Shown one piece after another: positions 1 through 6,911 of a stretch of 13,649 bases of DNA. Position 1 is the first letter of the stretch. Every line of letters begins with the position of its first letter. A model generated the notes under the pieces. It did no database searches. It worked only from the letters and a program-made list of their open reading frames with translations, and was not told where the DNA came from. The DNA lies in NCBI GenBank assembly GCA_026393955.1, contig JAPKZE010000316.1, positions 1 to 13,649 on the forward strand, given 5' to 3'. The position numbers and the translations under genes were made by a program. This stretch comes from Candidatus Aminicenantota bacterium (GTDB taxonomy: Bacteria; Acidobacteriota; Aminicenantia; Aminicenantales; Saccharicenantaceae).

Positions 1-79
1 AAACTTTTATAAGAACTTTTTAAATAATGTATAAAATTTAGGAATACGGGATTCTTAAACTGTGTTTTAATTATTAAAG
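1..79. other. AT-rich stretch of foreign composition
   Basis: Only 15 of 79 bases are G or C, while the sequence from 80 onward is strongly GC-rich. The change is abrupt and falls inside what should be the hypC coding region. I see no convincing gene here. A TATAAA at 30-35 lacks a good -35 partner, so I do not call a promoter. It may be an AT-rich leader joined to a deleted hypC, a short insertion, or an assembly artefact if the window starts at a contig end. Confidence 0.6.
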
Positions 80-283
80 ATCACCCGGATCGACGAGACC
101 GGGCAGGGCACGGCCAGCTATCTGGGCAGCGAGGTCAAGGCTAATTTCAGCTTGGTGCCCCAGGCCCGGAGGGGCGATTGGGTCATCATCCATGCCGGCT
201 TCGCCATCTCGGTCATGAACGCCAGGGAAGCCCGGAAAACCCTCCGCCTGTTCAAAGAGCTGGCCGCGACGTCCCACCGATGA
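77..283 (+). pseudogene. hypC: HypC hydrogenase maturation chaperone, 5' end missing
   Basis: The reading frame from 77 gives the HypC/HupF body: KITRID near its start, then VKANFSLVPQARRGDW and the family signature VIIHAGFAISVMN, ending at a TGA at 281-283. HypC is a small chaperone that works with HypD to assemble and hand over the Fe(CN)2CO group to the large subunit of [NiFe]-hydrogenase. The family begins with MCLAIP, and Cys2 is essential. Here that part is absent: the frame is closed by TAA at 68-70 and no ATG, GTG or TTG lies between that stop and the conserved core. The stop overlaps the hypD start as ATGA (280-283), so translational coupling is otherwise intact. Either the gene is broken, or the first 79 bases do not belong here. 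Identity is sure; the broken state is less so. Confidence 0.75.
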
Positions 284-1392
284 AGGAGCTCAGGGACCCG
301 GCCGCCCTCCGGAGGCTCCTCGAGGACATCGCGAGCCTGGCCCGGAGGACCGGACGGACGCCTCGCCTGATGGAAGTCTGCGGCACGCACACGATGGCCC
401 TCTTCAGGAGCGGCTTGACTCCCCTGCTCGCCGAGGCCGGCGTAGAGATGGTCTCGGGGCCGGGCTGCCCGGTGTGCATCACGCCCAATGCCGTTCATGA
501 GGCGGCCATTGCCATCCTTACCGGAACAGAAGGCGTGACCCTGGCCGCGTTCGGCGACATGACCCGCGTCCCGACGACCCGGGGCTCCCTGCAAACGGCC
601 GTGCCGGCCGCGGGCGCGCGCCTGAAGATCGTCTATTCCCCCGAGGAGGCGCTGGAGGAAGCCAGGCGCGACCCGGCCCGTCCGGTCGTCTTCTACGGCG
701 CGGGCTTCGAAACGACCATCCCGGCCATCGCCTTCACGGTCCGCCGGGCTGCGGCCGAGGGACTGCGGAACTATTCCGTCCTGCCGGCCCTGTGGCTCGT
801 CCCGCCGGCCCTGCGGGCCGTCCTCGAGGCCCGCGAGGTCGCCGTCGACGGCTTCATCTATCCGGGCCATGTCAGCGCGGTCATCGGCGTCGGGCCCTAC
901 GAATTCGTCGCCCGCGATTACGGCGTACCCGGGGCCGTCGCCGGTTTCGAGCCGGGCGATATCCTCCTGGCCGTCCGCTCGGTCCTGGAACAGGCCGTCG
1001 AAGGGAAGCCGCGCGTCGCTCTCGAGTACTCGCGGGCCATCGGCCCCGACGGCAACTCCGTGGCCCGGGCGCTCATGGAGGAGATCTTCGAGCCTTATGA
1101 CGCCTGCTGGCGGGGCTTGGGGACCATCCCGGCGAGCGGGCTGAGGTTCAAGCAGGCGTTCAGCGGCTTCGACGCGGCGGGACGGTTCGGCCTGGTCCTG
1201 GAGACGACCGAACGCGACCTTGCGGGCTGCCGCTGCGGCGATGTCCTGCGCGGCGTCATCCGTCCGGAGGGCTGCCGGCTGTTCGGGAAGAAATGCCGGC
1301 CCGATTCCCCGCTGGGGCCGTGCATGGTCTCCTATGAGGGCGCCTGCCTCATCCACTTCAAGTACGGTCCGGAGAAAGGGGTCCGCGCGTGA
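280..1392 (+). CDS. hypD: HypD, Fe-S hydrogenase maturation protein
   Basis: HypD is the scaffold on which the Fe(CN)2CO moiety of [NiFe]-hydrogenase is assembled, together with HypC and with cyanide supplied by HypE/HypF. The 370-residue protein shows the family signatures in order: MEVCGTHTMA with Cys34, GPGCPVC with Cys63 and Cys66, FGDMTRVP (91-98), GFETTIPAIAFTV, and YPGHVSAVIG. A Cys-rich C-terminal part follows, with Cys317, 319, 332, 339, 348 and 356, which in this family includes the [4Fe-4S] ligands. Length is typical. The ATG at 280 is chosen because it overlaps the hypC stop as ATGA and starts just before the conserved region. The in-frame ATG at 178 lies inside hypC. No key residue seems missing. 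Confidence 0.96.
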   Translation: MKELRDPAALRRLLEDIASLARRTGRTPRLMEVCGTHTMALFRSGLTPLLAEAGVEMVSGPGCPVCITPNAVHEAAIAILTGTEGVTLAAFGDMTRVPTTRGSLQTAVPAAGARLKIVYSPEEALEEARRDPARPVVFYGAGFETTIPAIAFTVRRAAAEGLRNYSVLPALWLVPPALRAVLEAREVAVDGFIYPGHVSAVIGVGPYEFVARDYGVPGAVAGFEPGDILLAVRSVLEQAVEGKPRVALEYSRAIGPDGNSVARALMEEIFEPYDACWRGLGTIPASGLRFKQAFSGFDAAGRFGLVLETTERDLAGCRCGDVLRGVIRPEGCRLFGKKCRPDSPLGPCMVSYEGACLIHFKYGPEKGVRA

Positions 1393-2375
1393 GCCGGATC
1401 AGCCTCGAGCTCGGCAGCGGCGGCCGGCTGATGCGGGACTTCATCGCCGGCCGCATCGTGGCGTCCTTCGGCGATCCCCTGCTCGGCGAGCTGGGCGACG
1501 CCGTCCACCTGCCCGGCGGGATCGCCTTGACGACCGACAGTTACGTCGTCGACCCGCTCTTCTTCCCCGGCGGCGATATCGGGCGCCTGGCCGTCAACGG
1601 GACCGTCAACGATCTCGTCGTATCGGGAGCGGAGCCGCGCTTCCTGTCCCTGGCTCTGATCCTCGAAGAGGGCCTCGAGACGCAGATCCTCGACCGTGTC
1701 ATCCGCTCGGTCCGTGCGGCCTGCCGCGCGGCCGGCGTGCGGGTGGTCACCGGCGATACCAAGGTCGTCCGCCGGGGGCAGGGCGACAAGATCTACATCA
1801 ACACGGCCGGCGTGGGCCGTTCGGTCGCCCGGCCCCGGCCGGGCAAGATCCGCCGGGGCGACAAGGTCATCCTGACCGGCCCGCTCGGCGACCACAGTCT
1901 GGCCGTGATGATGGCCCGCGGGGATTTCGGACTGAGGTCGAGCGTCCGGAGCGACTGCGCCCCGCTTCTCTTCCTCCTGCCGCTGTGGAAGAGCGGGGCC
2001 CTGTGGATGCGGGACGTCACCCGCGGCGGCCTGGCGACGGTCCTCTTCGAGCTGGCCGAGCGGCTCCCCTATCCTATTTTGATCGAAGAGGACAGGATCC
2101 CTCTTTCGCGGCCCGTCCGGGCGGCCAGCGAGCTGCTCGGGATCGATCCCCTTTACATGGCCTGCGAAGGGAAGGCGGTCGTCATCGCCCCGGCGGCGAA
2201 AGCGGCGGCGTTCCTGCGCCGCGTGCGGGCCCACCCGCTCGGCCGGCAGGCCGCCATCATCGGCGCGGTCCAGGATGGGATCGGACGCCCCGGCGAGCTG
2301 CTGCTTCGGACGGCGGCCGGCGGCCTGCGCCTCCTCGAGCCCCTGACCTCCGAGCTCCTCCCCCGCATCTGCTGA
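1389..2375 (+). CDS. hypE: HypE, carbamoyl dehydratase for hydrogenase cyanide ligands
   Basis: HypE receives a carbamoyl group from HypF on its C-terminal cysteine and dehydrates it with ATP to a thiocyanate, the source of the CN ligands. The 328-residue protein has the PurM/AIR-synthase-like fold signatures: LGSGGRLM near the N-terminus, DSYVVDPLFFPGGDIGRLAVNGTVNDL, VTGDTKVV, DVTRGGLATVLFE and ACEGK. It ends in PRIC, so the catalytic C-terminal Cys328 is exactly in place. The start is a GTG at 1389-1391 overlapping the hypD TGA (GTGA), which indicates tight coupling. hypA, hypB and hypF are not in the window. No strong terminator follows; a 12-bp palindrome at 2381-2392 is too short to call one. 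Confidence 0.96.
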   Translation: MSRISLELGSGGRLMRDFIAGRIVASFGDPLLGELGDAVHLPGGIALTTDSYVVDPLFFPGGDIGRLAVNGTVNDLVVSGAEPRFLSLALILEEGLETQILDRVIRSVRAACRAAGVRVVTGDTKVVRRGQGDKIYINTAGVGRSVARPRPGKIRRGDKVILTGPLGDHSLAVMMARGDFGLRSSVRSDCAPLLFLLPLWKSGALWMRDVTRGGLATVLFELAERLPYPILIEEDRIPLSRPVRAASELLGIDPLYMACEGKAVVIAPAAKAAAFLRRVRAHPLGRQAAIIGAVQDGIGRPGELLLRTAAGGLRLLEPLTSELLPRIC

Positions 2376-2462
2376 TTCAAAAAGAATTCTTTATTCCGCT
2401 TATTCTCCCTGTGGAAGAACGAGTTCAAGGCCGTTAAGAGGACCGGCGAAAGCAGGGCCGAA

Positions 2463-2645
2463 GGGATCATCGGAGCGAGCATAAGCGGTGATTTAGCCGG
2501 GCGGGAGCCGGATGAGGGCAGTTTCAGGGGAAACCGCCAAAACGTGTTTGAGCGAGCCGTAGCGCACGGCGAGCGAGTTGTTTTGGCGCCGAAGCCGGCG
2601 AACCGACTGGCGTGAAAAATCACCGCAGCGAACGAAGATGATCCC
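2463..2645. repeat. Nested inverted-repeat element, candidate structured RNA
   Basis: In the 290-bp gap between convergent hypE and the sugar dehydrogenase, several perfect stems nest. P1 is GGGATCATC 2463-2471 with 2637-2645 (9 bp). P2 is GCGGTGATTT 2485-2494 with 2617-2626 (10 bp). P4 is CGCCAAAAC 2535-2543 with 2580-2588 (9 bp), capped by P5 GCCGT/ACGGC 2556-2560 with 2566-2570. Local hairpins sit in the P2-P4 junction: GTTTC/GAAAC 2521-2525 with 2530-2534 (AGGG loop), and 2594-2598 with 2607-2611 (one G-U pair if RNA is read from +). Facing internal loops carry AGCGAGC-like motifs. No reading frame in it looks like a protein. It could be a dispersed palindromic repeat or MITE-like element, or a non-coding RNA. 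There is no T-run of a normal terminator. The rest of the gap (2376-2462, 2646-2665) shows nothing I can name. Confidence 0.7.
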
Positions 2646-2665
2646 AGAGGCACTCAGCCGGCGGT

Positions 2666-3985
2666 TTAGGCCTTGACGACGTTTTTCCGGGGCCGCTTGA
2701 TGGCGTTCCGCGTATCGACGACGAGCTTGGCGTTCCGGACGATCATGTCGTAGTCGTAGGCCGAGTGGTCGGTCGAGATGACGACGGCGTCGGCCCGCTG
2801 GAGCAGCGCCTTCGTCAGCGGGACGGACTTGAGCACGAGGCCGGGATACTCGCGGTGCCCGACGACGTGCGGGACATACGGATCGTTGTAGGACACCCTG
2901 GCGCCCTTCTTCTGGAGCAGGCTGATGATCTTCAGGGACGGCGATTCGCGCGAATCGTCGATGTCCTTCTTATAGGCGAGGCCGAGGACCAGGACCTTCG
3001 CGTTCTTGACGGACTTGTTCCGGGCGTTGAGCGCCTCGACCGTCTTGTTGATGACGTAATAGGGCATGAAGGTGTTGATCTCGCCGGCCAGCTCGATGAA
3101 CTTCGTCTGATAGTCGACCTCCTTGGCTTTCCAGGTCAGGTAGAAGGGGTCGATCGGGATGCAGTGGCCTCCGAGGCCGGGCCCGGGATAGTACGGCATG
3201 TAGCCGAAGGGCTTGGACGAGGCCGCCCGGATGACCTCCCACACGTCGATGCCCATGCGGTCGAAGATCATCTTCAGCTCGTTGACCAGGGCGATGTTGA
3301 CCGAGCGGAAGATATTCTCCAGGAGCTTGGTCGACTCGGCCGCCTTGGTCGACGAGACGGGCACGGTCCGGACGATGATCTGGTCGTAAAGGGCCTTGGC
3401 CAGCTTGAGGCAATCCGGGGTCAGGCCGCCGACGACCTTGGGGGTCGTGGCCGTCGAGAAGTTCTTGTTGCCGGGATCCTCGCGCTCGGGCGAGAAGGCC
3501 AGGAAGAAGTCGCGTCCGCCCTTGAGGCCGCCGGCTTCCAGGATGGGTAGCATCTCCTCGTCCGTCGTGCCCGGATAGGTCGTGCTCTCGAGGATGACGA
3601 GCTGGCCCCGGCGCAGGTTCTCGGCCACGGTGATCGTCGAGTTCAGGACGTAGGACAAGTCCGGGGCGCCGTGGCCGTCGAGCGGCGTCGGCACGCAGAT
3701 GAGGATGGCGTCGACGTCCCGCAGGCCCTTGAAATCCGCGGTGGCCCGAAATTTCTTCCGGCCCAGGAAATCCTTGAGCTCGGCCGCCGAGATGTGGCGG
3801 ATGTAGGTCTTGCCGCGGCTGAGCATGTCGACCTTCTTGAGGTCGACGTCGAATCCGATGACGCGGAAACCCTTCTGGAGGAAGGTTTTGACCAGGGGCA
3901 GACCGACGTAGCCGAGGCCGATGACCCCGATGACGGCTTTTTTCGTCCGGATCTTCTCGAGCAGCTTCGCAGCTTCGTTGTTCAT
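2666..3985 (-). CDS. UDP-N-acetylhexosamine 6-dehydrogenase (WbpA/WbpO/TviB type)
   Basis: This is a nucleotide-sugar dehydrogenase that oxidises C6 of a UDP-HexNAc to the carboxylate in two NAD-dependent steps, giving a uronic-acid donor for capsule or O-antigen. The 439-residue protein has an N-terminal Rossmann motif GVIGLGYVGLPL (20-31), CVPTPLD (97-103), ESTTYPGTT (133-141), FSPERED (164-170), a Lys near 220 in the KLLEN helix, and the active-site segment PGPGLGGHCIPIDPFYLTWK with nucleophile Cys275. A UDP-binding C-terminal domain follows from about 320. GHCIPIDPFYLTWK favours the WbpA/WbpO/TviB group over plain UDP-glucose dehydrogenase. It starts 4 nt after the epimerase stop, with AAAGGAG at 3994-4000 inside that gene's end. 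Substrate (GlcNAc or GalNAc form) cannot be fixed from sequence; the upstream epimerase hints at GalNAc. Confidence 0.92.
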   Translation of the reverse strand: MNNEAAKLLEKIRTKKAVIGVIGLGYVGLPLVKTFLQKGFRVIGFDVDLKKVDMLSRGKTYIRHISAAELKDFLGRKKFRATADFKGLRDVDAILICVPTPLDGHGAPDLSYVLNSTITVAENLRRGQLVILESTTYPGTTDEEMLPILEAGGLKGGRDFFLAFSPEREDPGNKNFSTATTPKVVGGLTPDCLKLAKALYDQIIVRTVPVSSTKAAESTKLLENIFRSVNIALVNELKMIFDRMGIDVWEVIRAASSKPFGYMPYYPGPGLGGHCIPIDPFYLTWKAKEVDYQTKFIELAGEINTFMPYYVINKTVEALNARNKSVKNAKVLVLGLAYKKDIDDSRESPSLKIISLLQKKGARVSYNDPYVPHVVGHREYPGLVLKSVPLTKALLQRADAVVISTDHSAYDYDMIVRNAKLVVDTRNAIKRPRKNVVKA

Positions 3986-3989
3986 GTTA

Positions 3990-4925
3990 TCAACTCCTTT
4001 GCTTGTACCAGGCCACGGTCTTCTCGAGCCCGGCCAGAAAGGTCAGGCTGGGCTCGAAGCCCATCAGGCGCCTGGCCTTGGTGATGTCGGCGGTCGAATG
4101 GAGGATGTCGCCGGGACGCGGGCCGGCGTGGACGGCTTCGATCTTCGAGCCTAAGACGCCGTTCACCGCCTCGAGGAGCCCGTTGACCGTCGTCCCGACG
4201 CCGCAGGCGACGTTGAGGGCTTCCCCCGCCGCCGGGGCCGCCGCCGCGGCCGCCAGGTTGGCCCGGACGACGTCTCCGACGAAGATGAAATCCCGGGACT
4301 GGCGGCCGTCGCCGTAGATCGTCGGCCGCTCCCCCCTGAGCATCCTGGTGATGAAGAGCGGGATGACGGCCGAATACTCAGAGGCCGGGTCCTGGCGCGG
4401 CCCGAACACGTTGAAATAGCGCAGGGCCACGGCGTTCAGGCCGTGGAGGGCGTGAAAGACCTGGGCGTACTTCTCGTCGACGAGCTTGCTGACGCCGTAG
4501 GGGGACAGCGGCTTGCCCTCGCGGCCCTCGACCTTGACGGCCGCCGGGTCGTCGCCGTAGACGGCCGAAGACGAGGCCAGAACGAAGCTCCGGACCCCGG
4601 CCTCTTTAGCCGCCAGGAGCATATTGAGCGTGCCCCGGACGTTGATGGCGTCGTTGAGCAGAGGGTCGGCCACGGAGCGGACCACCGAAGCCAGCGCGGC
4701 CTCGTGGAAGACCGTTTCGATGCCTTCGACCGCCCGCCGGCAGGTCTCGAGGTCCCGGATGTCGCCCTCGATGAAATCGATCTTCGGCAGGAACCCGGCC
4801 AGATTCTCCATCTTCCCCGTCGACAGGTTATCCAGGACGCGGACGGCGTCTCCCCTCTCGACCAGCGTCTCGGCGATATTCGACCCAATGAAACCCGCCC
4901 CGCCGGTGACCAAGTATTTCGCCAT
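3990..4925 (-). CDS. NAD-dependent UDP-HexNAc 4-epimerase (extended SDR)
   Basis: This is an extended short-chain dehydrogenase/reductase of the GalE/WbpP family, cytoplasmic, which interconverts C4 epimers of a UDP-sugar. The 311-residue protein shows TGGAGFIG (7-14) for NAD, a DNLSTGK segment, SSSAVYG with Ser118-120, and the catalytic pair Tyr143 and Lys147 in YGVSK. FNVFGPRQDP and the following SEYSAVIPLF resemble WbpP-type UDP-GlcNAc epimerases. SRDFIFVGDV and RPGDILHSTADI complete the sugar-binding part. It is the first gene of a two-gene unit with the dehydrogenase, under its own promoter. The ATG at 4923-4925 has AGGA at 4935-4938 as a ribosome site. Specific substrate and symbol are left open. 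Confidence 0.9.
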   Translation of the reverse strand: MAKYLVTGGAGFIGSNIAETLVERGDAVRVLDNLSTGKMENLAGFLPKIDFIEGDIRDLETCRRAVEGIETVFHEAALASVVRSVADPLLNDAINVRGTLNMLLAAKEAGVRSFVLASSSAVYGDDPAAVKVEGREGKPLSPYGVSKLVDEKYAQVFHALHGLNAVALRYFNVFGPRQDPASEYSAVIPLFITRMLRGERPTIYGDGRQSRDFIFVGDVVRANLAAAAAAPAAGEALNVACGVGTTVNGLLEAVNGVLGSKIEAVHAGPRPGDILHSTADITKARRLMGFEPSLTFLAGLEKTVAWYKQRS

Positions 4926-4947
4926 TCTTACGGTTCCTAAGACGTTG

Positions 4948-4975
4948 ATTATACGAGTTTAATTTAGTCGGTCAA
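4948..4975 (-). promoter_or_regulatory. Sigma70-type promoter for the epimerase-dehydrogenase pair
   Basis: Read on the - strand, TTGACC (4970-4975) and a perfect TATAAT (4948-4953) are separated by 16 nt in a local AT-rich patch. Transcription should begin near 4941, giving a leader of about 16 nt that carries AGGA before the epimerase ATG. The -35 box lies just after the cysC stop codon, so the sugar-nucleotide pair can be expressed apart from the sulfate-activation genes. No terminator separates them, so read-through from cysC is also possible. Confidence 0.8.
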
Positions 4976-4978
4976 GAG

Positions 4979-5512
4979 CTACAAAAGTCCGAGTTCGGTC
5001 AGCCGGCGCAGGACGTTCTGGACGCTCTCGTCCACCGTCTCCTTGTCCGTCTCGATGACGATCTCCGCGTTGAGGGGCTCCTCGTACGGGTCCGAGACGC
5101 CGGTGAACTCCTTGATCTCGCCGCGGAGGGCCTTCTGGTACATGCCCTTGACATCGCGCTGCATGCAGACCTCGAGGGGGCACCTGGCGTAGACCTCGAC
5201 GAAATTGGTCGTTTCCGTCCGGGCCCGGTCGCGCATCTCCCGGTAGGGCGAGATGAACGAGGTCAGGACGGCGACACCGTTGCGGGACAGGAGCTTGGCC
5301 ACGAAGGTGACCCGGCGGATGTTCTCGTCCCGGTCCTTCTTGGAGAAGCCCAGATCACGGGTCAAGTCCTGGCGGACGACGTCCCCGTCCAGGCGCTCGA
5401 CGCGGAGCCCCTTGTCCTTCAGGATCACGGCGACGCGGTCGCCGACCGCCGATTTCCCGGAGCACGGCAGCCCCGTGAACCAGAGGGTGAAGCCTTCATG
5501 TTCTTGGCACAT
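4979..5512 (-). CDS. cysC: Adenylylsulfate (APS) kinase
   Basis: APS kinase phosphorylates the 3'-OH of adenosine 5'-phosphosulfate with ATP to make PAPS. The 177-residue protein is a complete, single-domain CysC. It has the P-loop GLPCSGKS (14-21), LDGDVVR (41-47), RDENIRR (61-67), the ISPYR segment with Ser88 at the position of the family's conserved serine, and the C-terminal KEFTGVSDPYEEP that contacts substrate. The P-loop reads PCSG in place of the more common SGAG or SGSG, still fitting GxxxxGK[ST]. It follows the phosphohydrolase stop by 19 nt with AAAGGAAA at 5521-5528 upstream. It is the last gene of the sat cluster. Its product feeds either sulfate reduction or sulfotransferases; no reductase lies in this window. 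Confidence 0.95.
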   Translation of the reverse strand: MCQEHEGFTLWFTGLPCSGKSAVGDRVAVILKDKGLRVERLDGDVVRQDLTRDLGFSKKDRDENIRRVTFVAKLLSRNGVAVLTSFISPYREMRDRARTETTNFVEVYARCPLEVCMQRDVKGMYQKALRGEIKEFTGVSDPYEEPLNAEIVIETDKETVDESVQNVLRRLTELGLL

Positions 5513-5531
5513 TCTCGGGATTTCCTTTCAT

Positions 5532-6911
5532 TCAGGGCCGGAGGGCCCGGCCTTTCAGGCGTTCGGGCACGGGGAGGCCCATGAGGTCGAGCACGGTCGG
5601 GGCGATGTCGAGGATGTCGCCGTCGCGGCGTCCCGCCCGGCCGCCCTTCGGGTCGTGGAGGATGTAGATCCCGTGCTGGGCATGGACGGCGTCGTCCGGG
5701 CCGGTGTCATTCTCCGGCAGATACATCGTCCCGTGGCCGAGGGTGCCGGCCGACCGCCAATAGAGGTCGTCGAAGTAGACCATCAGGTCCGGATACTCGC
5801 CCTCGAGCACCTCGTAATATTCCTGGGGCTTGATGACCCGGGTGGCCCAGCTCTCCCCCTTCGGCCCGCGCACGGCCAGGAGCTCGGCCAGGAGCTCGTC
5901 GCGCACCTTCTCGTAATCCTCCGCGGGGATGACGCCCTTGGGCTCGCGGCCCTCGACATTGAGGAAGACGCGGGCGTAATAGCCGCCCCAGGCCCAGGCC
6001 CTGGTCTTGTCCCAGTCGATGGGCAGGTCGTCGAGGCTCGTCGGTTTGGCCGGTCTTTCCTTGACGGTTAGCCAGCCCTTGTCGATGAGCCACTCGTTGA
6101 CGCAGAAGGCGCCCTTCATCCGCTTCGCGCCGTGGTCGGAGACGACCAGCACGGCCGTGTCCCGGCCGGCCTTCTCGATGAGACGGCCGATCTTCGCGTC
6201 GAGGAACTTGTAGTAGTCGATGATGACGTTCTCGAACCGGTTCCCCGGCTCGTAGAGGTGATGATCGCGGTCCATGAACTTCCAGAAGGCGTGGTGGACG
6301 CGGTCGACCCCGATCTCGACGAACCAGAACAGGTTCCAGGGCTTGGCCTCGAGGAGCCATTCCATGACCTCGAAGCGCTTCTCGGTCATGGCGTAGATCT
6401 CGCGGAGGATCTCGTCCCGGTCCTCCGTCCGGAAGATGACATCGAAGATGTAGGGCCCGAAGCGCTCCTCGATCTCGGCCTTGAGCCCGGCCGGCCAGGT
6501 CGTCTCCTTACCGGGGCCGGGCGGCGTGATGAAGCAGGAGATGAGGTTCCCGGCGACGGGGTACGGCGGGTAGGACGGGGGCACGCTGACGAGCGTGCTC
6601 GCGCCGCCGGCCTCGCCGACGTAGTCCCAGAGCTTCTTCTCCTTGACCGCTTTGGAGTTGGCGATCCACATCTGGTCGTAGGCATAGCCCTTGCGGTGGC
6701 GGAAGCCGTAAAGGCCCAGCTGCCCCGGATCGAGGCCCGTGGCCATGACCATCCAGGCCGGGATGGTGATGGGCGGGTCGGAGCTCCGGAGCTTGCCCCA
6801 CAGGCCCCTCTCCATGAGCGCCTTGAGGACCGGGAGCTCGTCGCGCCGGTCGAAGACGATCTCGGGCGGGGCGCAGTCGAGGCCGACGACCAGGACCTTC
6901 CGGTCATTCAT
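5532..6911 (-). CDS. Alkaline-phosphatase-superfamily phosphohydrolase/phosphodiesterase
   Basis: This 459-residue protein matches the predicted AlkP-superfamily phosphohydrolase/phosphomutase group (type I phosphodiesterase/nucleotide pyrophosphatase fold). The two-metal site can be traced: Asp12 in VVGLDCAP, the probable nucleophile Thr49 in PPITIPAW, Asp203 and His207 in VDRVHH, Asp259-His260 in VVSDHGA, and His413 in AQHGI. There is no signal peptide or membrane segment, so it should be cytoplasmic. The start overlaps the sat stop by 8 nt (ATG at 6909-6911, TGA at 6904-6906), so it is translationally coupled to ATP sulfurylase and precedes cysC. That position suggests a job on sulfonucleotides, on PAP, or on a related phospho- or sulfo-ester, but the true substrate cannot be read from sequence. 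Confidence 0.85.
   Translation of the reverse strand: MNDRKVLVVGLDCAPPEIVFDRRDELPVLKALMERGLWGKLRSSDPPITIPAWMVMATGLDPGQLGLYGFRHRKGYAYDQMWIANSKAVKEKKLWDYVGEAGGASTLVSVPPSYPPYPVAGNLISCFITPPGPGKETTWPAGLKAEIEERFGPYIFDVIFRTEDRDEILREIYAMTEKRFEVMEWLLEAKPWNLFWFVEIGVDRVHHAFWKFMDRDHHLYEPGNRFENVIIDYYKFLDAKIGRLIEKAGRDTAVLVVSDHGAKRMKGAFCVNEWLIDKGWLTVKERPAKPTSLDDLPIDWDKTRAWAWGGYYARVFLNVEGREPKGVIPAEDYEKVRDELLAELLAVRGPKGESWATRVIKPQEYYEVLEGEYPDLMVYFDDLYWRSAGTLGHGTMYLPENDTGPDDAVHAQHGIYILHDPKGGRAGRRDGDILDIAPTVLDLMGLPVPERLKGRALRP

Noticed and set aside
30..35. TATAAA in the AT-rich left end as a hypC promoter
   Set aside because: There is no convincing -35 partner, and in a stretch this AT-rich such a hexamer is expected by chance.
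2381..2392. AAAGAATTCTTT palindrome after hypE as a terminator
   Set aside because: It is a short AT-only-ended palindrome with no loop and no clear T-run, so the support is insufficient.
2153..2653. A - strand open frame of 166 codons running through the intergenic gap into hypE
   Set aside because: It follows the inverted-repeat element and the antisense of hypE, has no ribosome site and no family features, and is best seen as a by-product of the element.
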